A stretch of DNA of 64,000 nt from assembly GCF_028682175.1 (NCBI RefSeq), contig NZ_JANHKS010000019.1, forward strand, positions 1 through 64,000, in the 5' to 3' direction. Source of the DNA: Pseudomonas putida. Its GTDB lineage: Bacteria > Pseudomonadota > Gammaproteobacteria > Pseudomonadales > Pseudomonadaceae. The notes beneath the pieces are model-generated. The model made no database searches and was not told where the DNA came from. It worked only from the letters and a program-made list of their open reading frames with translations. Made by a program: the position numbers and the translations under genes. Shown piece after piece: positions 16,847-25,122 of this stretch (positions are counted from its first letter, which is position 1; each line of letters opens with the position of its first letter).

Positions 16847-18265
16847 GTGGCCGCCGATATCGAAGAAAGCCGCTCCGCCCGATTTGCCCTGCGCTGCGCC
16901 AAATGGGCCGAGCGCTGGTTCCCTGACTCCTGGGTGTTCGCCGCCCTGGCCGTGGTCATCGTCACCCTGGCGACCCTGGTCATCGGCGCCAAACCCGCCG
17001 ACACCGCCAAGGCCTTCGGCGATGGATTCTGGAGCCTGATCCCGTTCACCATGCAGATGGCCTTCGTGGTCATCGGCGGCTATGTCGTCGCCAGCTCCCC
17101 ACCCGCCGTGAAGCTGATCGACCGCCTGGCACGCATTCCGAAAAACGGACGCTCGGCCGTGGCCTGGGTCGCGCTGATTTCCATGGTCGCGTCGCTGCTC
17201 AACTGGGGCCTTTCGCTGGTGTTCGGCGGCTTGCTGGTGCGCGCACTGGCCCGTCGCACGGACCTGAAGATGGACTATCGCGCCGCCGGTGCCGCTGCCT
17301 ATCTGGGTCTGGGCGCTGTCTGGGCGCTGGGCCTGTCGTCGTCGGCTGCGCAACTGCAGGCCAACCCGGCCAGCCTGCCGCCGTCGATCCTGGCGATCAC
17401 CGGCATGATCCCGTTCACCCAGACCATCTTCCTCTGGCAATCGGGCGTCATGCTGCTGGCGCTGGTGGTGGTCTCGATCATCGTCGCCTACGCCACTGCG
17501 CCCGGCCCGAACAGCGCCCGCGAAGCCAAGGATTGCGGCGTCGATCCTGCGTTCAGCATGCCGCCGCTGCCACCGCGCACTCGCCCTGGCGAGTGGCTGG
17601 AATACAGCCCTCTGCTGATCATTCTGATGGTCGTGCTGGCCTCCGGCTGGCTGTACAACGAGTTCACCACCAAGCCTGCGATCACCGCCATTTCGGGCCT
17701 GAACACCTATAACTTCCTGTTCATCATGGTTGGCGCATTGCTGCACTGGCGCCCACGCAGCTTCCTGGATGCCGTGGCCCGCGCCGTGCCCACCACCACG
17801 GGCGTGTTGATCCAGTTCCCGCTGTACGGCTCGATTGCCGCGCTGCTGACCACCGTCAAGGGCGGCGATGCGCAGACCGTCGCGCACCACATCTCGACCT
17901 TCTTCACCAGCATCGCCTCCCATGACACCTATGCACTGCTGATGGGCGTGTACTCGGCGATCCTCGGCTTCTTCATTCCGTCCGGTGGCGGCAAGTGGAT
18001 CATCGAAGCGCCGTATGTGATGCAAGTGGCCAATGACCTGAAGTATCACCTGGGTTGGGCGGTGCAGATCTACAACGCCGCCGAGGCACTGCCGAACCTG
18101 ATCAACCCGTTCTACATGCTGCCGCTGCTGGGCGTGCTGGGCTTGAAGGCGCGGGACCTGATCGGCTTCTCCTTCGTGCAATTGCTGGTGCACACCCCGC
18201 TGGTGCTGTTCCTGCTGTGGGCACTGGGCACCACCCTGGCGTACCTGCCACCAGTGATGCCGTAA
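16847..18265 (+). CDS. Short-chain fatty acid transporter, AtoE family
   Basis: A 472-residue polytopic inner-membrane transporter. The N-terminus (ARFALRCAKWAERWFPDSWVF) and blocks such as IPKNGRSAVAWVALISM, LNWGLSLVFGGLLVRALAR and IPSGGGKWIIEAPYVMQVA are those of the AtoE/TIGR00366 family. The start is GTG 16847 with AAGAGGT 8 bp upstream. Members import short-chain fatty acids such as acetoacetate or butyrate. It matches P. aeruginosa PA2002 in position next to the CoA-transferase. The thiolase (atoB) and 3-hydroxybutyrate dehydrogenase found there are missing from this copy of the locus. Confidence 0.9.
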   Translation: MAADIEESRSARFALRCAKWAERWFPDSWVFAALAVVIVTLATLVIGAKPADTAKAFGDGFWSLIPFTMQMAFVVIGGYVVASSPPAVKLIDRLARIPKNGRSAVAWVALISMVASLLNWGLSLVFGGLLVRALARRTDLKMDYRAAGAAAYLGLGAVWALGLSSSAAQLQANPASLPPSILAITGMIPFTQTIFLWQSGVMLLALVVVSIIVAYATAPGPNSAREAKDCGVDPAFSMPPLPPRTRPGEWLEYSPLLIILMVVLASGWLYNEFTTKPAITAISGLNTYNFLFIMVGALLHWRPRSFLDAVARAVPTTTGVLIQFPLYGSIAALLTTVKGGDAQTVAHHISTFFTSIASHDTYALLMGVYSAILGFFIPSGGGKWIIEAPYVMQVANDLKYHLGWAVQIYNAAEALPNLINPFYMLPLLGVLGLKARDLIGFSFVQLLVHTPLVLFLLWALGTTLAYLPPVMP

Positions 18266-18279
18266 CCGCCCCTCGACTT

Positions 18280-18366
18280 GTGGGAGCGGGCTTGCCCGCG
18301 AAGGTGGTGGCCCAGCCACCGCCAGTGCGTCAGGTCCGACGCATTCGCGGGCGAGCCCGCTCCCAC
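18280..18366. repeat. REPIN, class D pair
   Basis: Inverted arms GTGGGAGCGGGCTTGCCCGC and complement, a fourth class in the window, located between two convergent genes. Confidence 0.92.
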
Positions 18367-18408
18367 GGCCTTCGGCCAGAAGCAGCCGAAACCTAGTATG
18401 GAAGCCGG

Positions 18409-19119
18409 TTACATTCGCAGCGCCGTACAGGCGCTGACGAACGCCTTGACCAAAGGCGGTGTGGTGCCCTCAAGCGCGGCGCGCTCAGGCTGGAACAGCG
18501 TGGCGACGAAGAACGGATGCCCTTCCAGCTCCATCGCGCGAATCTCGCCTTCCGGATCGTAGCCGCTGACTTTCAGCGGACCGGCAAACACCTCTTTCTC
18601 AAGCGCCTTGCGCAGGCCGTAGCGGCAACGATAGCGCTCCTGGGTCTGCTCGCTGCCATAGGCTCTGGCGATGCGCGAGCCGGGCACCAGGCGAATCGGC
18701 GCGAACGCCTCCACCAGCGAGCAACTGAGCTCGGTGATGATCGCCCGCTGCGACTCTGGCGCGGTCTCGGCGTGCTCGGCATCGGTCCAGCCCAGATAAT
18801 TGCGCGCGTACTCCAGCAGTGCGTGCTGGAATCCGCCACAGGTGCCGAGAAACGGGACCTGACGCTCGCGGGCGAAACGAATGGCGGTCAGCGCACCGTT
18901 CATGTCCCGATAGGGACTGGCGGGCACACACCAGATGCCGTCGAACGACTTGAGGACTTCGCCGCTGCCGACGTCCGGTGTCGGCAACCAGTCGAACTCG
19001 AGGACAACCCCTGTCTCTGCCGCCACTCGGTCCAGCGCCACCGGAATGGCCAGGTGGGCGGCCACCTGCGGGTCGTAGTCACCTACCAAAGCGATGCGAA
19101 TTGCCTGTTTCTCTGACAT
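18409..19119 (-). CDS. CTP synthase C-terminal-domain-like class I amidotransferase homologue
   Basis: A 236-residue stand-alone protein related to the glutamine amidotransferase half of CTP synthase; it has no synthase domain. The nucleophile elbow GTCGGFQHALLEYARN is intact (Cys94). The region that normally supplies the catalytic His-Glu pair (HPFFVATQFHPE in CTP synthase) reads HPFFVATLFQPE, so the His is replaced by Gln210 while Glu212 stays. Glutaminase activity is therefore doubtful. GGGAGC precedes ATG 19119. It is divergent from a LysR gene with only about 60 bp between them, so that regulator probably controls it. Function unknown. Confidence 0.82.
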   Translation of the reverse strand: MSEKQAIRIALVGDYDPQVAAHLAIPVALDRVAAETGVVLEFDWLPTPDVGSGEVLKSFDGIWCVPASPYRDMNGALTAIRFARERQVPFLGTCGGFQHALLEYARNYLGWTDAEHAETAPESQRAIITELSCSLVEAFAPIRLVPGSRIARAYGSEQTQERYRCRYGLRKALEKEVFAGPLKVSGYDPEGEIRAMELEGHPFFVATLFQPERAALEGTTPPLVKAFVSACTALRM

Positions 19120-19181
19120 GTCTGCTCCCTGAAATCAAAACGCTTTGCTGAACGTGCGACGGCGACTATAAGCTTGTGGCC

Positions 19182-20093
19182 ATGCAATCTAAATGGGCGT
19201 TCAAGCAAGTGATTCATGCATCCACGCAATATCAGATCAGCCATGCCGACCTGTCTCTGATCCTCGCGTTGGTGCGGGGTAGAACGCTGGCCCGTGCCGC
19301 CGAACAGCTCAAGGTCGATGTCTCCACGGTGTTTCGTGCGGTACGGCGCCTGGAGAAATCTTTGGGCACCGCGTTGTTCGAGAAAAGCCGCGCCGGGTAT
19401 CGCCCCACCAGCGCTGCGCTGCTGCTGTCGCAACAGGCCGAAACTGCCGAGCAGGCGCTGGCATTGGCGCAGATCGCCCTGGAGCAGGACCGCGAAACGG
19501 TCAGCGGCAGCGTTCGCCTGACCTGCACCGAAGCGGTGTTGCAGAGCCTGTTGCTGCCAGCCTTGACGCGCTTCATGCCGGACTATCCGGCCCTGCGCCT
19601 AGAACTGAATACGTCCGATACCTTCGCCAATCTCAGCCGTCGCGACGCCGACATTGCCTTGCGCCTGACCGACGCACCGCCCCAGCATCTTGTAGGCACG
19701 CGCCTGGGCACGGTGTCGTACCGGGTCTATGCCAGCGCCCAGTACCTGCAACGTTGCGAGCACAGCGACCTTGCCAGGATGGTCTGGGTCGCCCCGGATG
19801 ATTTCCTGCCCGATCACCCGACGGTTGTCTGGCGCCGTCAGCAATGGCCGCAGGTCAACCCCGGCTACCGCTGCAGCTCGATGCAGACCGTGGCGCAGAT
19901 GGTGCGGGCGGGAATGGGCGTGGCGGCGTTGCCGGACTTCATGCTGCGGGCGGGCGAACTGCAACCGCTGGGTGAGCCTCTGCAAGGCTGCGACACGCAA
20001 CTGTGGCTGCTCACCCGCCCCGATTGCCGGGCGCTGCGCTCGGTGTCGGCGTTGTTCAGCGAACTCACCAGAACCATTGAGCTAGCCCCGTAG
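19182..20093 (+). CDS. LysR-type transcriptional regulator
   Basis: A 303-residue LysR protein. The HTH is at about residues 20-75 (ISHADLSLILALVRGRTLAR, then VSTVFRAVRRLEKSLG), with an extension of about 18 residues before it. The effector domain (SGSVRLTCTEAVLQSLLLPAL onward) is of the D-amino-acid/AmpR-like GcvA type. ATG 19182 is used; a GTG two codons upstream at 19176 is equally possible because no clear ribosome-binding site is visible. It is transcribed away from the amidotransferase-like gene, its likely target. The ligand is unknown. Confidence 0.85.
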   Translation: MQSKWAFKQVIHASTQYQISHADLSLILALVRGRTLARAAEQLKVDVSTVFRAVRRLEKSLGTALFEKSRAGYRPTSAALLLSQQAETAEQALALAQIALEQDRETVSGSVRLTCTEAVLQSLLLPALTRFMPDYPALRLELNTSDTFANLSRRDADIALRLTDAPPQHLVGTRLGTVSYRVYASAQYLQRCEHSDLARMVWVAPDDFLPDHPTVVWRRQQWPQVNPGYRCSSMQTVAQMVRAGMGVAALPDFMLRAGELQPLGEPLQGCDTQLWLLTRPDCRALRSVSALFSELTRTIELAP

Positions 20094-20156
20094 CAGCACG
20101 GCTTGCCGGCGGGGGCGGTCTTATGATCGCCGACGCCGGCAAGCCGGACTGCTACG
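20088..20156. repeat. Short REPIN, class A (diverged right arm)
   Basis: The left class A arm overlaps the LysR stop codon. The right arm reads GCCGGCAAGCCGGACTGCTACG, a variant with GGAC in place of GTGC. It lies between two convergent genes. Confidence 0.88.
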
Positions 20157-20189
20157 AAAGCGGGGGGCAGCGTTAGAGCGGGGTTGTGC

Positions 20190-21092
20190 TCAAGACCGGC
20201 GTTCGCGCCGAAACTGCCCCGGCGGCATGCCGTGGGCCTTGCGAAAACGCCGTGAGAAATAGGCCTCGTCGGTGAAACCACAGACCTGGGCGATATGACT
20301 CAGGGGTTTGTCGCTGTTCATCAATTGCGTGCGCGCCAGGCGCATGCGCCGCTCCAGCACCAGTTCGGAAAAGGTGTTGCCGGTCTCTTTGCGCAGCAGG
20401 TGGGTCAGGTAGTTAGGAGACAGAAATGCCGCTGCCGCTGCATCGGTCAGGGTCATGGCCGGGTCGGCGATGTGTTCGCGAATGTAGACCATGACTCGCC
20501 CCATCGCGTCGCGCCGCCCTCTTCGCTCGGCCTTGTCCTGGGAAAGCGCCAGCAACTGCGGCTCGAACAGGTTGCAGACCTTGCCGATCAACTGCAGCAG
20601 ATAGCCCCGCAGAATCGCCGCGCACCCCAACTGACGGGTGCGGTCCGCTTCGCGCATCAGGTCCAGCAGCGCGGTCACCTCGGCGAAATCGCTGTCCCCC
20701 AGAATGAAGTCCAGATGCTCCTGGAACCGGAACGGCGCAAGCTCCGGGCAGTCGGTCAGGGAGACGTCCTCAAGGTCCATCGGATCGCACTGCACATGTT
20801 GCAGCAGGAACTCCTGGGCGAAATTGATCAGCACGAAATTGCCGTCTTCAGGATGGGGAATCACGTGCAGCCGGTGCGGCAGGATGAAGGCCAGGGTGTT
20901 GCGGGGAAACGGCCGGATCGCACCGCCGATGTGCTGCACGGTGTCGCCACCGAGGTTGATCTGGATCTGGAAATATTCGTGACGATGGGGCGAGGTCAGC
21001 GCCGGACGGGCCGATTTGTCACGGATGTAGAAATCCATGCGGTCGCTGCGCTGCTGCATGCCATAGGTCTGGATGCGGGGGGTGTTCGCCAT
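20190..21092 (-). CDS. AraC family transcriptional regulator
   Basis: A 300-residue regulator. The N-terminal cupin-like sensor domain includes HRHEYFQIQINLGG (about 36-49) and FILPHRLHVIPHPE. The C-terminal double HTH at about 200-297 shows VYIREHIADPAMTLTDAA, LSPNYLTHLLRKETG and the hallmark GFTDEAYFSRRFRKAHGMPP. It is the last gene of a minus-strand group after a FAH hydrolase, an SDR and a 2-hydroxyacid dehydrogenase, and probably regulates them, though REPINs separate the genes. Inducer unknown. Confidence 0.9.
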   Translation of the reverse strand: MANTPRIQTYGMQQRSDRMDFYIRDKSARPALTSPHRHEYFQIQINLGGDTVQHIGGAIRPFPRNTLAFILPHRLHVIPHPEDGNFVLINFAQEFLLQHVQCDPMDLEDVSLTDCPELAPFRFQEHLDFILGDSDFAEVTALLDLMREADRTRQLGCAAILRGYLLQLIGKVCNLFEPQLLALSQDKAERRGRRDAMGRVMVYIREHIADPAMTLTDAAAAAFLSPNYLTHLLRKETGNTFSELVLERRMRLARTQLMNSDKPLSHIAQVCGFTDEAYFSRRFRKAHGMPPGQFRRERRS

Positions 21093-21107
21093 CGCTTGAG
21101 GCCTGAA

Positions 21108-21212
21108 AAAAACACAAGCTTCAAGCTTTAAGCCGCGAGCTGCAAGTTAAAAGCCGCCTGGCGCTGGCTTGAGACTTGCGGCTTGCGGCTTGCGGCTAGG
21201 CTTGCGGCTTTA
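21108..21212. repeat. Low-complexity AAGC/GCTTGCGG repeat stretch
   Basis: The region between the FAH and AraC genes has CAAGCTTCAAGCTTTAAGC, then repeated GCTTGCGGCTTGCGGCTTGC. The two ends are partly complementary and can fold. This kind of CAAGCT-rich intergenic repeat is common in pseudomonads and may end the FAH transcript. Confidence 0.75.
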
Positions 21213-21899
21213 GTCGATGGTCAGGCTCAGCTCGGCGATGCCTTCAATGCCGGCGGTGACCACATCACCGCGCTGCAACGCGCCTACGCCCGCTGGCGTG
21301 CCGGTGTAGATCAGGTCGCCGGCTTTCACGCCCACCGATTGCGACAGGTAGGCAATCACATCCTTGACCGCCCAGATCTGATCGGCCAGGTCACCGCGCT
21401 GGCGCGCCTCGCCGTTGACGTCGAGCCAGATCGAGCCTGTTTCAGGGTGGCCGACCTTGCTCACCGCCAGCAACGCGGTGGCCGGTGCCGACGCGTCGAA
21501 CGCCTTGGCCCATTCCCATGGACGGCCCATTTTCTTGGCCTGGGCCTGCAAGTCGCGACGGGTCAGATCCAGGCCCACGCCGTAGCCCCAGACATGGCTC
21601 AGTGCGTCTTCAGGCTGGATATCCACGCCGTCCTTGCCGATCGCCACCACCAGTTCGATCTCGTGGTGCAGGTCGGCGGTCAGCGGCGGATAGGGAATGC
21701 TGCCTTGCGCGGGGACCACGGCGTCGGCGGGTTTGGCAAAGAAGAACGGCGGTTCGCGATCCGGATCATGGCCCATTTCACGGGCGTGCTCGGAGTAGTT
21801 GCGGCCCACGCAGAATACCCGGCGGATCGGGAAGCGGCTGGAAGTGCCCGCCACCGCCAGCGATGGCGTGGCGACCGGTGCGATGACGAATTCGCTCAT
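21210..21899 (-). CDS. Fumarylacetoacetate hydrolase (FAH) family protein
   Basis: A 229-residue FAH-fold hydrolase/isomerase. The metal-binding glutamates and active site are visible in FCVGRNYSEHAREMG, LHHEIELVVAIG and GYGVGLDLTRRDLQ, with YTGTPAGVGALQRGD near the C-terminus. The size and LTRRDLQ motif are closest to fumarylpyruvate hydrolases (NagK type), but FAH families include 2-keto-3-deoxy-sugar-acid hydrolases and decarboxylases too. I chose ATG 21899 because GAGGA lies 7 bp upstream; an ATG two codons earlier would be too close. No gentisate dioxygenase is nearby, so the pathway is open. Confidence 0.87.
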   Translation of the reverse strand: MSEFVIAPVATPSLAVAGTSSRFPIRRVFCVGRNYSEHAREMGHDPDREPPFFFAKPADAVVPAQGSIPYPPLTADLHHEIELVVAIGKDGVDIQPEDALSHVWGYGVGLDLTRRDLQAQAKKMGRPWEWAKAFDASAPATALLAVSKVGHPETGSIWLDVNGEARQRGDLADQIWAVKDVIAYLSQSVGVKAGDLIYTGTPAGVGALQRGDVVTAGIEGIAELSLTID

Positions 21900-22024
21900 G
21901 GTCATGTCCTCGAATGAAAGGTGTTCGACATGGACACAGTGTGCAGACTCGCCAACGCGCCGGGTTGGACAGATCCCTCAGGGTCTTGGACGAAACAAAG
22001 GTCTGTCAATCTACGCTGGCCTGC

Positions 22025-22116
22025 GTAGCAGCACGGCTTGCCGGCGGGAGCGGTGTGTCAGTGAATATATCCGCTCCTGACACACCGCGACCGCCGGCAA
22101 GCCGTGCTGCTACGGG
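22025..22116. repeat. REPIN, class A pair
   Basis: Inverted class A arms with spacer TGTCAGTGAATATATCCGCTCC, between the SDR and FAH genes. Confidence 0.93.
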
Positions 22117-22133
22117 ATGTGGATGCGTGCTGC

Positions 22134-22889
22134 TTAGCCACGGCCCACGAACGGCATGCTGCTGGCCATGACCGTCATGTTCAGCACGTTCGCCGACAAC
22201 GGCAGCGACGCCATGTAGCTCACCGCATCGGCCACATGCTGCACATTCATGGTCGGCTCGACCATCAGGCTGCCATCGGCCTGGGGCACGCCCTTGGTCA
22301 TGCGGTCGGTCATGTCGGTCAGCGCGTTGCCGATGTCGATCTGGCCGCAGGCGATGTTGTACTGGCGCCCGTCCAGCGAAGTGCTTTTGGTAAGGCCCAG
22401 CACCGCGTGTTTGCTGGAGGTGTAGGGGGAACTGAACAGGCGTGGTGTGTGGGAAGAGATCGATCCGTTGTTGATGATCCGTCCGCCTTGCGGCACCTGC
22501 CGGCGCATCAGGCCGAATGCCCCGCGCACGCACAGGAACATGCCGGTGACGTTGGTATCGATCACGTTCTGCCACTGCTCCACCGACAGTTCATCCATCG
22601 GCACCGCAGGGGCGCCAATCCCGGCGTTGTTGAACGACACATCCAGGCGGCCATAGTTACTCTCGATCTTGTCGAACAGCGCCTGTACGCTGGCGGCATC
22701 ACGCACGTCGGTGGACACCGCCAGCGCCTGGCGGCCCGCGGCCTTCGCCTGCTCGGCCAGCTCCACCAGCGGCTCCAGACGACGACCCGCCAGCACCACG
22801 GCATAGCCGTCATCCAGCAATTTCAGCGCCACCGCACGGCCAATGCCGCTCCCGGCACCGGTGACCAGCGCGACTTTCAATGCAGACAT
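22134..22889 (-). CDS. Short-chain dehydrogenase/reductase (SDR)
   Basis: A 251-residue classical SDR oxidoreductase. The cofactor loop TGAGSGIG is at residues 10-17, NNAG at 87-90, and the catalytic Ser143, Tyr156 and Lys160 (SPYTSSK) are all present. Arg36-Arg37 after the second strand (LAGRR) suggests NADP(H). A strong AGGAGG lies 5 bp before ATG 22889. Its neighbours are a 2-hydroxyacid dehydrogenase upstream and a FAH hydrolase downstream, which fits oxidation of a sugar or hydroxy acid, but the substrate is not deducible. Confidence 0.9.
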   Translation of the reverse strand: MSALKVALVTGAGSGIGRAVALKLLDDGYAVVLAGRRLEPLVELAEQAKAAGRQALAVSTDVRDAASVQALFDKIESNYGRLDVSFNNAGIGAPAVPMDELSVEQWQNVIDTNVTGMFLCVRGAFGLMRRQVPQGGRIINNGSISSHTPRLFSSPYTSSKHAVLGLTKSTSLDGRQYNIACGQIDIGNALTDMTDRMTKGVPQADGSLMVEPTMNVQHVADAVSYMASLPLSANVLNMTVMASSMPFVGRG

Positions 22890-22933
22890 GAGAACCTCCT
22901 GTTGTTATTGGAATGTTGAAAAACAATCTTCAC

Positions 22934-23019
22934 CCGTAGCAGTCCGGCTTGCCGGCGTCGGCGATCTCGAATGCGCCTCGCCGGCAAGCGGAGCGCCGCC
23001 CGGCCGTGCTGCTACGGGA
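22934..23019. repeat. REPIN, class A with inserted right arm
   Basis: The left arm is GTAGCAGTCCGGCTTGCCGG. The right arm carries about 16 extra bases (GGAGCGCCGCCCGGC) between GCAAGC and CGTGCTGCTACGG. Related insertions occur at 31225-31312 and 58625-58732. Confidence 0.88.
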
Positions 23020-23036
23020 CGATGGCCGCCCGGCCT

Positions 23037-23975
23037 TCAGGCATACACCGGCGTCAGCACCGGTTTGCCCGCATAGAACGCCAGCAGGTTGTCAGCCACC
23101 CGTTGCACCGTGGCGCGAGACGCCTCCGGCGACAGCCCGCCGACGTGGGGGGTGAGCACGACATTGCTCAGCGCCTTCAAGACATCGGGCACCTGGGGTT
23201 CGTCGTCGAACACATCCAGCGCCGCCCCGGCCAGGCGACCGTGCTGCAAGGCATCGACCAGCGCCCCAGTGTCCACCACGCTGGCACGGGCGATGTTCAC
23301 CAGGAACCCCTCCTCGCCCAATGCGTCGATGGCTGCCTTGTCGATCAGGTGCGCAGTGCCACTGCCCCCCGGCGTGGCCACGATCAGGAAATCCGATTCG
23401 GCGGCCAGCGCCTGCGGCGTCGCGCAATAGTTGAAATCCACGTCCGTGCGCGGCGAACGGTTGTGATAGGCGATCTGCATGTCGAAGCCCGTCGCCCGTT
23501 TGGCAATCGCCAGACCGACCGCACCCAGGCCGAGAATCCCGACGGTCTTGCCGGTGAAGGAAGGTCGCGTCACCTTGCGCCACTCACCGCGACGCACCGA
23601 TGCATCGGCCAGGGGAATGTCGCGCACCAGTGACAACAGCAAGGCCATCGCATGGTCGGCCACGGTCGGCGCATTGACCCCGGCGCCGTTAGTCACGGTA
23701 ATCCCCCGGGCCTGGGCGGCGGGCAAGTCCACCTGCTCGTACCCCGCGCCCAGCACGCAGATGATCCCGAGCCCAGGCAACGCCGCCATCTCCGCCGCCG
23801 TCAACCCCAGCGGACCACGGGTCAACACCGCGTCGATCTCTCCGCCCCGGGTCGCCACCGCTTCAGCCCGGGTCGCCGGCGTCGGCGCCAGGATCAGGCG
23901 AAAACCTGCGTCCTCCAGAATCGGCAAATACTCGTTCACACTTTCAACCAGCACCAGAACCGTCTTCACCATCAT
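23037..23975 (-). CDS. D-isomer specific 2-hydroxyacid dehydrogenase
   Basis: A 312-residue NAD(P)-dependent reductase of the glyoxylate/hydroxypyruvate reductase type. It has the GAGYEQVDLPAA approach, the Rossmann motif GKTVGILGLGAVGLAIAKRA (about 145-164), NIARASVVDTGAL with the catalytic Arg, a Glu in DVFDDEPQVP, and the catalytic His in TPHVGG. The upstream reading to 24077 is not convincing; MM at 23975/23972 follows a weak GGGA, and either could be the start. It is the promoter-proximal gene of the minus-strand group with the SDR, FAH hydrolase and AraC regulator. Confidence 0.88.
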   Translation of the reverse strand: MMVKTVLVLVESVNEYLPILEDAGFRLILAPTPATRAEAVATRGGEIDAVLTRGPLGLTAAEMAALPGLGIICVLGAGYEQVDLPAAQARGITVTNGAGVNAPTVADHAMALLLSLVRDIPLADASVRRGEWRKVTRPSFTGKTVGILGLGAVGLAIAKRATGFDMQIAYHNRSPRTDVDFNYCATPQALAAESDFLIVATPGGSGTAHLIDKAAIDALGEEGFLVNIARASVVDTGALVDALQHGRLAGAALDVFDDEPQVPDVLKALSNVVLTPHVGGLSPEASRATVQRVADNLLAFYAGKPVLTPVYA

Positions 23976-24244
23976 CACGTCCCGAAATTTGCAGAGGGAC
24001 AGACAGTAGCGCGAGTTAGAGCGGCTGTGCAGGGGTTCCCGGGAAAATGGATGAGTAATGCATCCTCTCTTCGACAACAGCAGGTCAAATCTTGTAGCAG
24101 CTGCAACATGGCCCGTTCGCCGAAATTACGTTCAACTCGCTATGCGGTGTAGGCGATTTCCGAAACTTCATGCAAGTGCACTTTGGTAGTCGCCAGTACG
24201 CAACACAGAGCGTAGACTCCAAAACCTAACGGATGGGTTATTGA
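23976..24244. other. Intergenic region between divergent genes
   Basis: 269 bp separating the minus-strand dehydrogenase group from the DUF4160 gene, less GC-rich than the flanks. It should hold promoters for both directions, but I see no strong sigma70 pair or palindrome. Confidence 0.4.
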
Positions 24245-24673
24245 ATGAAGGTATGCAGTCATAAAGGTTATTTGGTCGCAGTCTTCACCAGGGATGAGCA
24301 CTGCCCTCCTCACGTTCATGTGGGAACCAGCGCATGGGATGCCAGGTTTCTGTTCAGCTTTTGGCATAACGGCATCCGCCTATGGGACGTAACGCCGGCC
24401 AAGAACGGGCCTTGCACGCGGATACTGGAGGAGCTGCGTCAGGTGATCAAACGCCGCGCCAACTTGCGCAGGGCCCGGGAATGCTGGTGGGCAAGCCAGC
24501 AAACCTTGTGTCTGGACAATCAGGCCTGGGATCTGGAAATCGGCGAGGTGGTGGCTCCCCGCTACGGACGATTGAGTGCATCACCCATTCTTTGCGCTCT
24601 ATTCGACGCCAGAAGCTACAAAACACAATTGCACTTGGCGGGCTACTGCACGCCGTTGGAGATAGAGTTATGA
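24245..24673 (+). CDS. DUF4160 protein, toxin-like partner of a two-gene module
   Basis: A 142-residue protein. The DUF4160 signature is near the N-terminus: GYLVAVFTRDEHCPPHVHVG at residues 8-27, matching the family's DHxPPHxHV motif, followed by a short beta segment and the helical EELRQVIKRRANLRRAREC. The C-terminal half (from about 95) extends beyond the usual 80-90 residues of the family and I do not recognise it. Its stop overlaps the next start by 4 bp. DUF4160 genes are repeatedly found paired with DUF2442 genes, and such pairs have been proposed as toxin-antitoxin systems; which member is toxic is not established here. Confidence 0.72.
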   Translation: MKVCSHKGYLVAVFTRDEHCPPHVHVGTSAWDARFLFSFWHNGIRLWDVTPAKNGPCTRILEELRQVIKRRANLRRARECWWASQQTLCLDNQAWDLEIGEVVAPRYGRLSASPILCALFDARSYKTQLHLAGYCTPLEIEL

Positions 24674-25116
24674 AACCCGTGAAAGCTCGCGAACACGATG
24701 ACGACATCGTCGACCATGTCGCTCTCGAGCAGGCGACTGAACTGGGCCGCACACGCGGCGTCTTGTGCGCTGTCACCCTGCAATTCATGAGTTCGTTGAA
24801 TGCCTACGCCATTGGCTTTGCAGATCAGACCGCGCTACTGCTTCCGGTCGGTAACTATCCGGAGCTTCGCAATCTGTCCGCTCAAGAACTTGCACAGATG
24901 GAGCTCGGCTTTGGAGGAAGCGCGCTATGCCTTGAATCCCGTGACCTGCACATATCCGTCGCCGGGATGATCTCGGCCAGCGAATCATTGATGGCGATGG
25001 CGGCGAGTGTCGTTGCCTCGCGCAACGGTCGACGCAGCACTGAGGCAAAAACCAAAGCGTCGAGGGCCAACGGTTTGAAAGGCGGCCGTCCACGCAAGGT
25101 GATCGTGGCGCCATAA
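24670..25116 (+). CDS. DUF2442-like protein with basic C-terminal tail
   Basis: A 148-residue protein. The middle (about 38-105: FMSSLNAYAIGFADQTALLL, then YPELRNLSAQELAQM and LHISVAGMIS) follows the DUF2442 pattern of a short beta-rich domain that binds the dimension of a target sequence. The C-terminus is basic and polar (RSTEAKTKASRANGLKGGRP, then RK), as in many DNA-binding antitoxins. ATG 24670 overlaps the DUF4160 stop (ATGA). It is the presumed antitoxin/regulator of the pair. DUF2442 assignment is by pattern only, and the end of the gene lies 6 bp from the convergent GGDEF gene. Confidence 0.68.
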   Translation: MKPVKAREHDDDIVDHVALEQATELGRTRGVLCAVTLQFMSSLNAYAIGFADQTALLLPVGNYPELRNLSAQELAQMELGFGGSALCLESRDLHISVAGMISASESLMAMAASVVASRNGRRSTEAKTKASRANGLKGGRPRKVIVAP

Positions 25117-25122
25117 CCTGCA

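Noticed and set aside
16820..18319. 499-codon frame antisense to the AtoE-type gene
   Set aside because: Shadow frame; the plus strand has a coherent polytopic transporter.
20190..24244. Gentisate pathway assignment for the FAH/SDR/2-hydroxyacid dehydrogenase group
   Set aside because: No dioxygenase or maleylpyruvate isomerase gene is present and the regulator is AraC type, so the pathway was left open.
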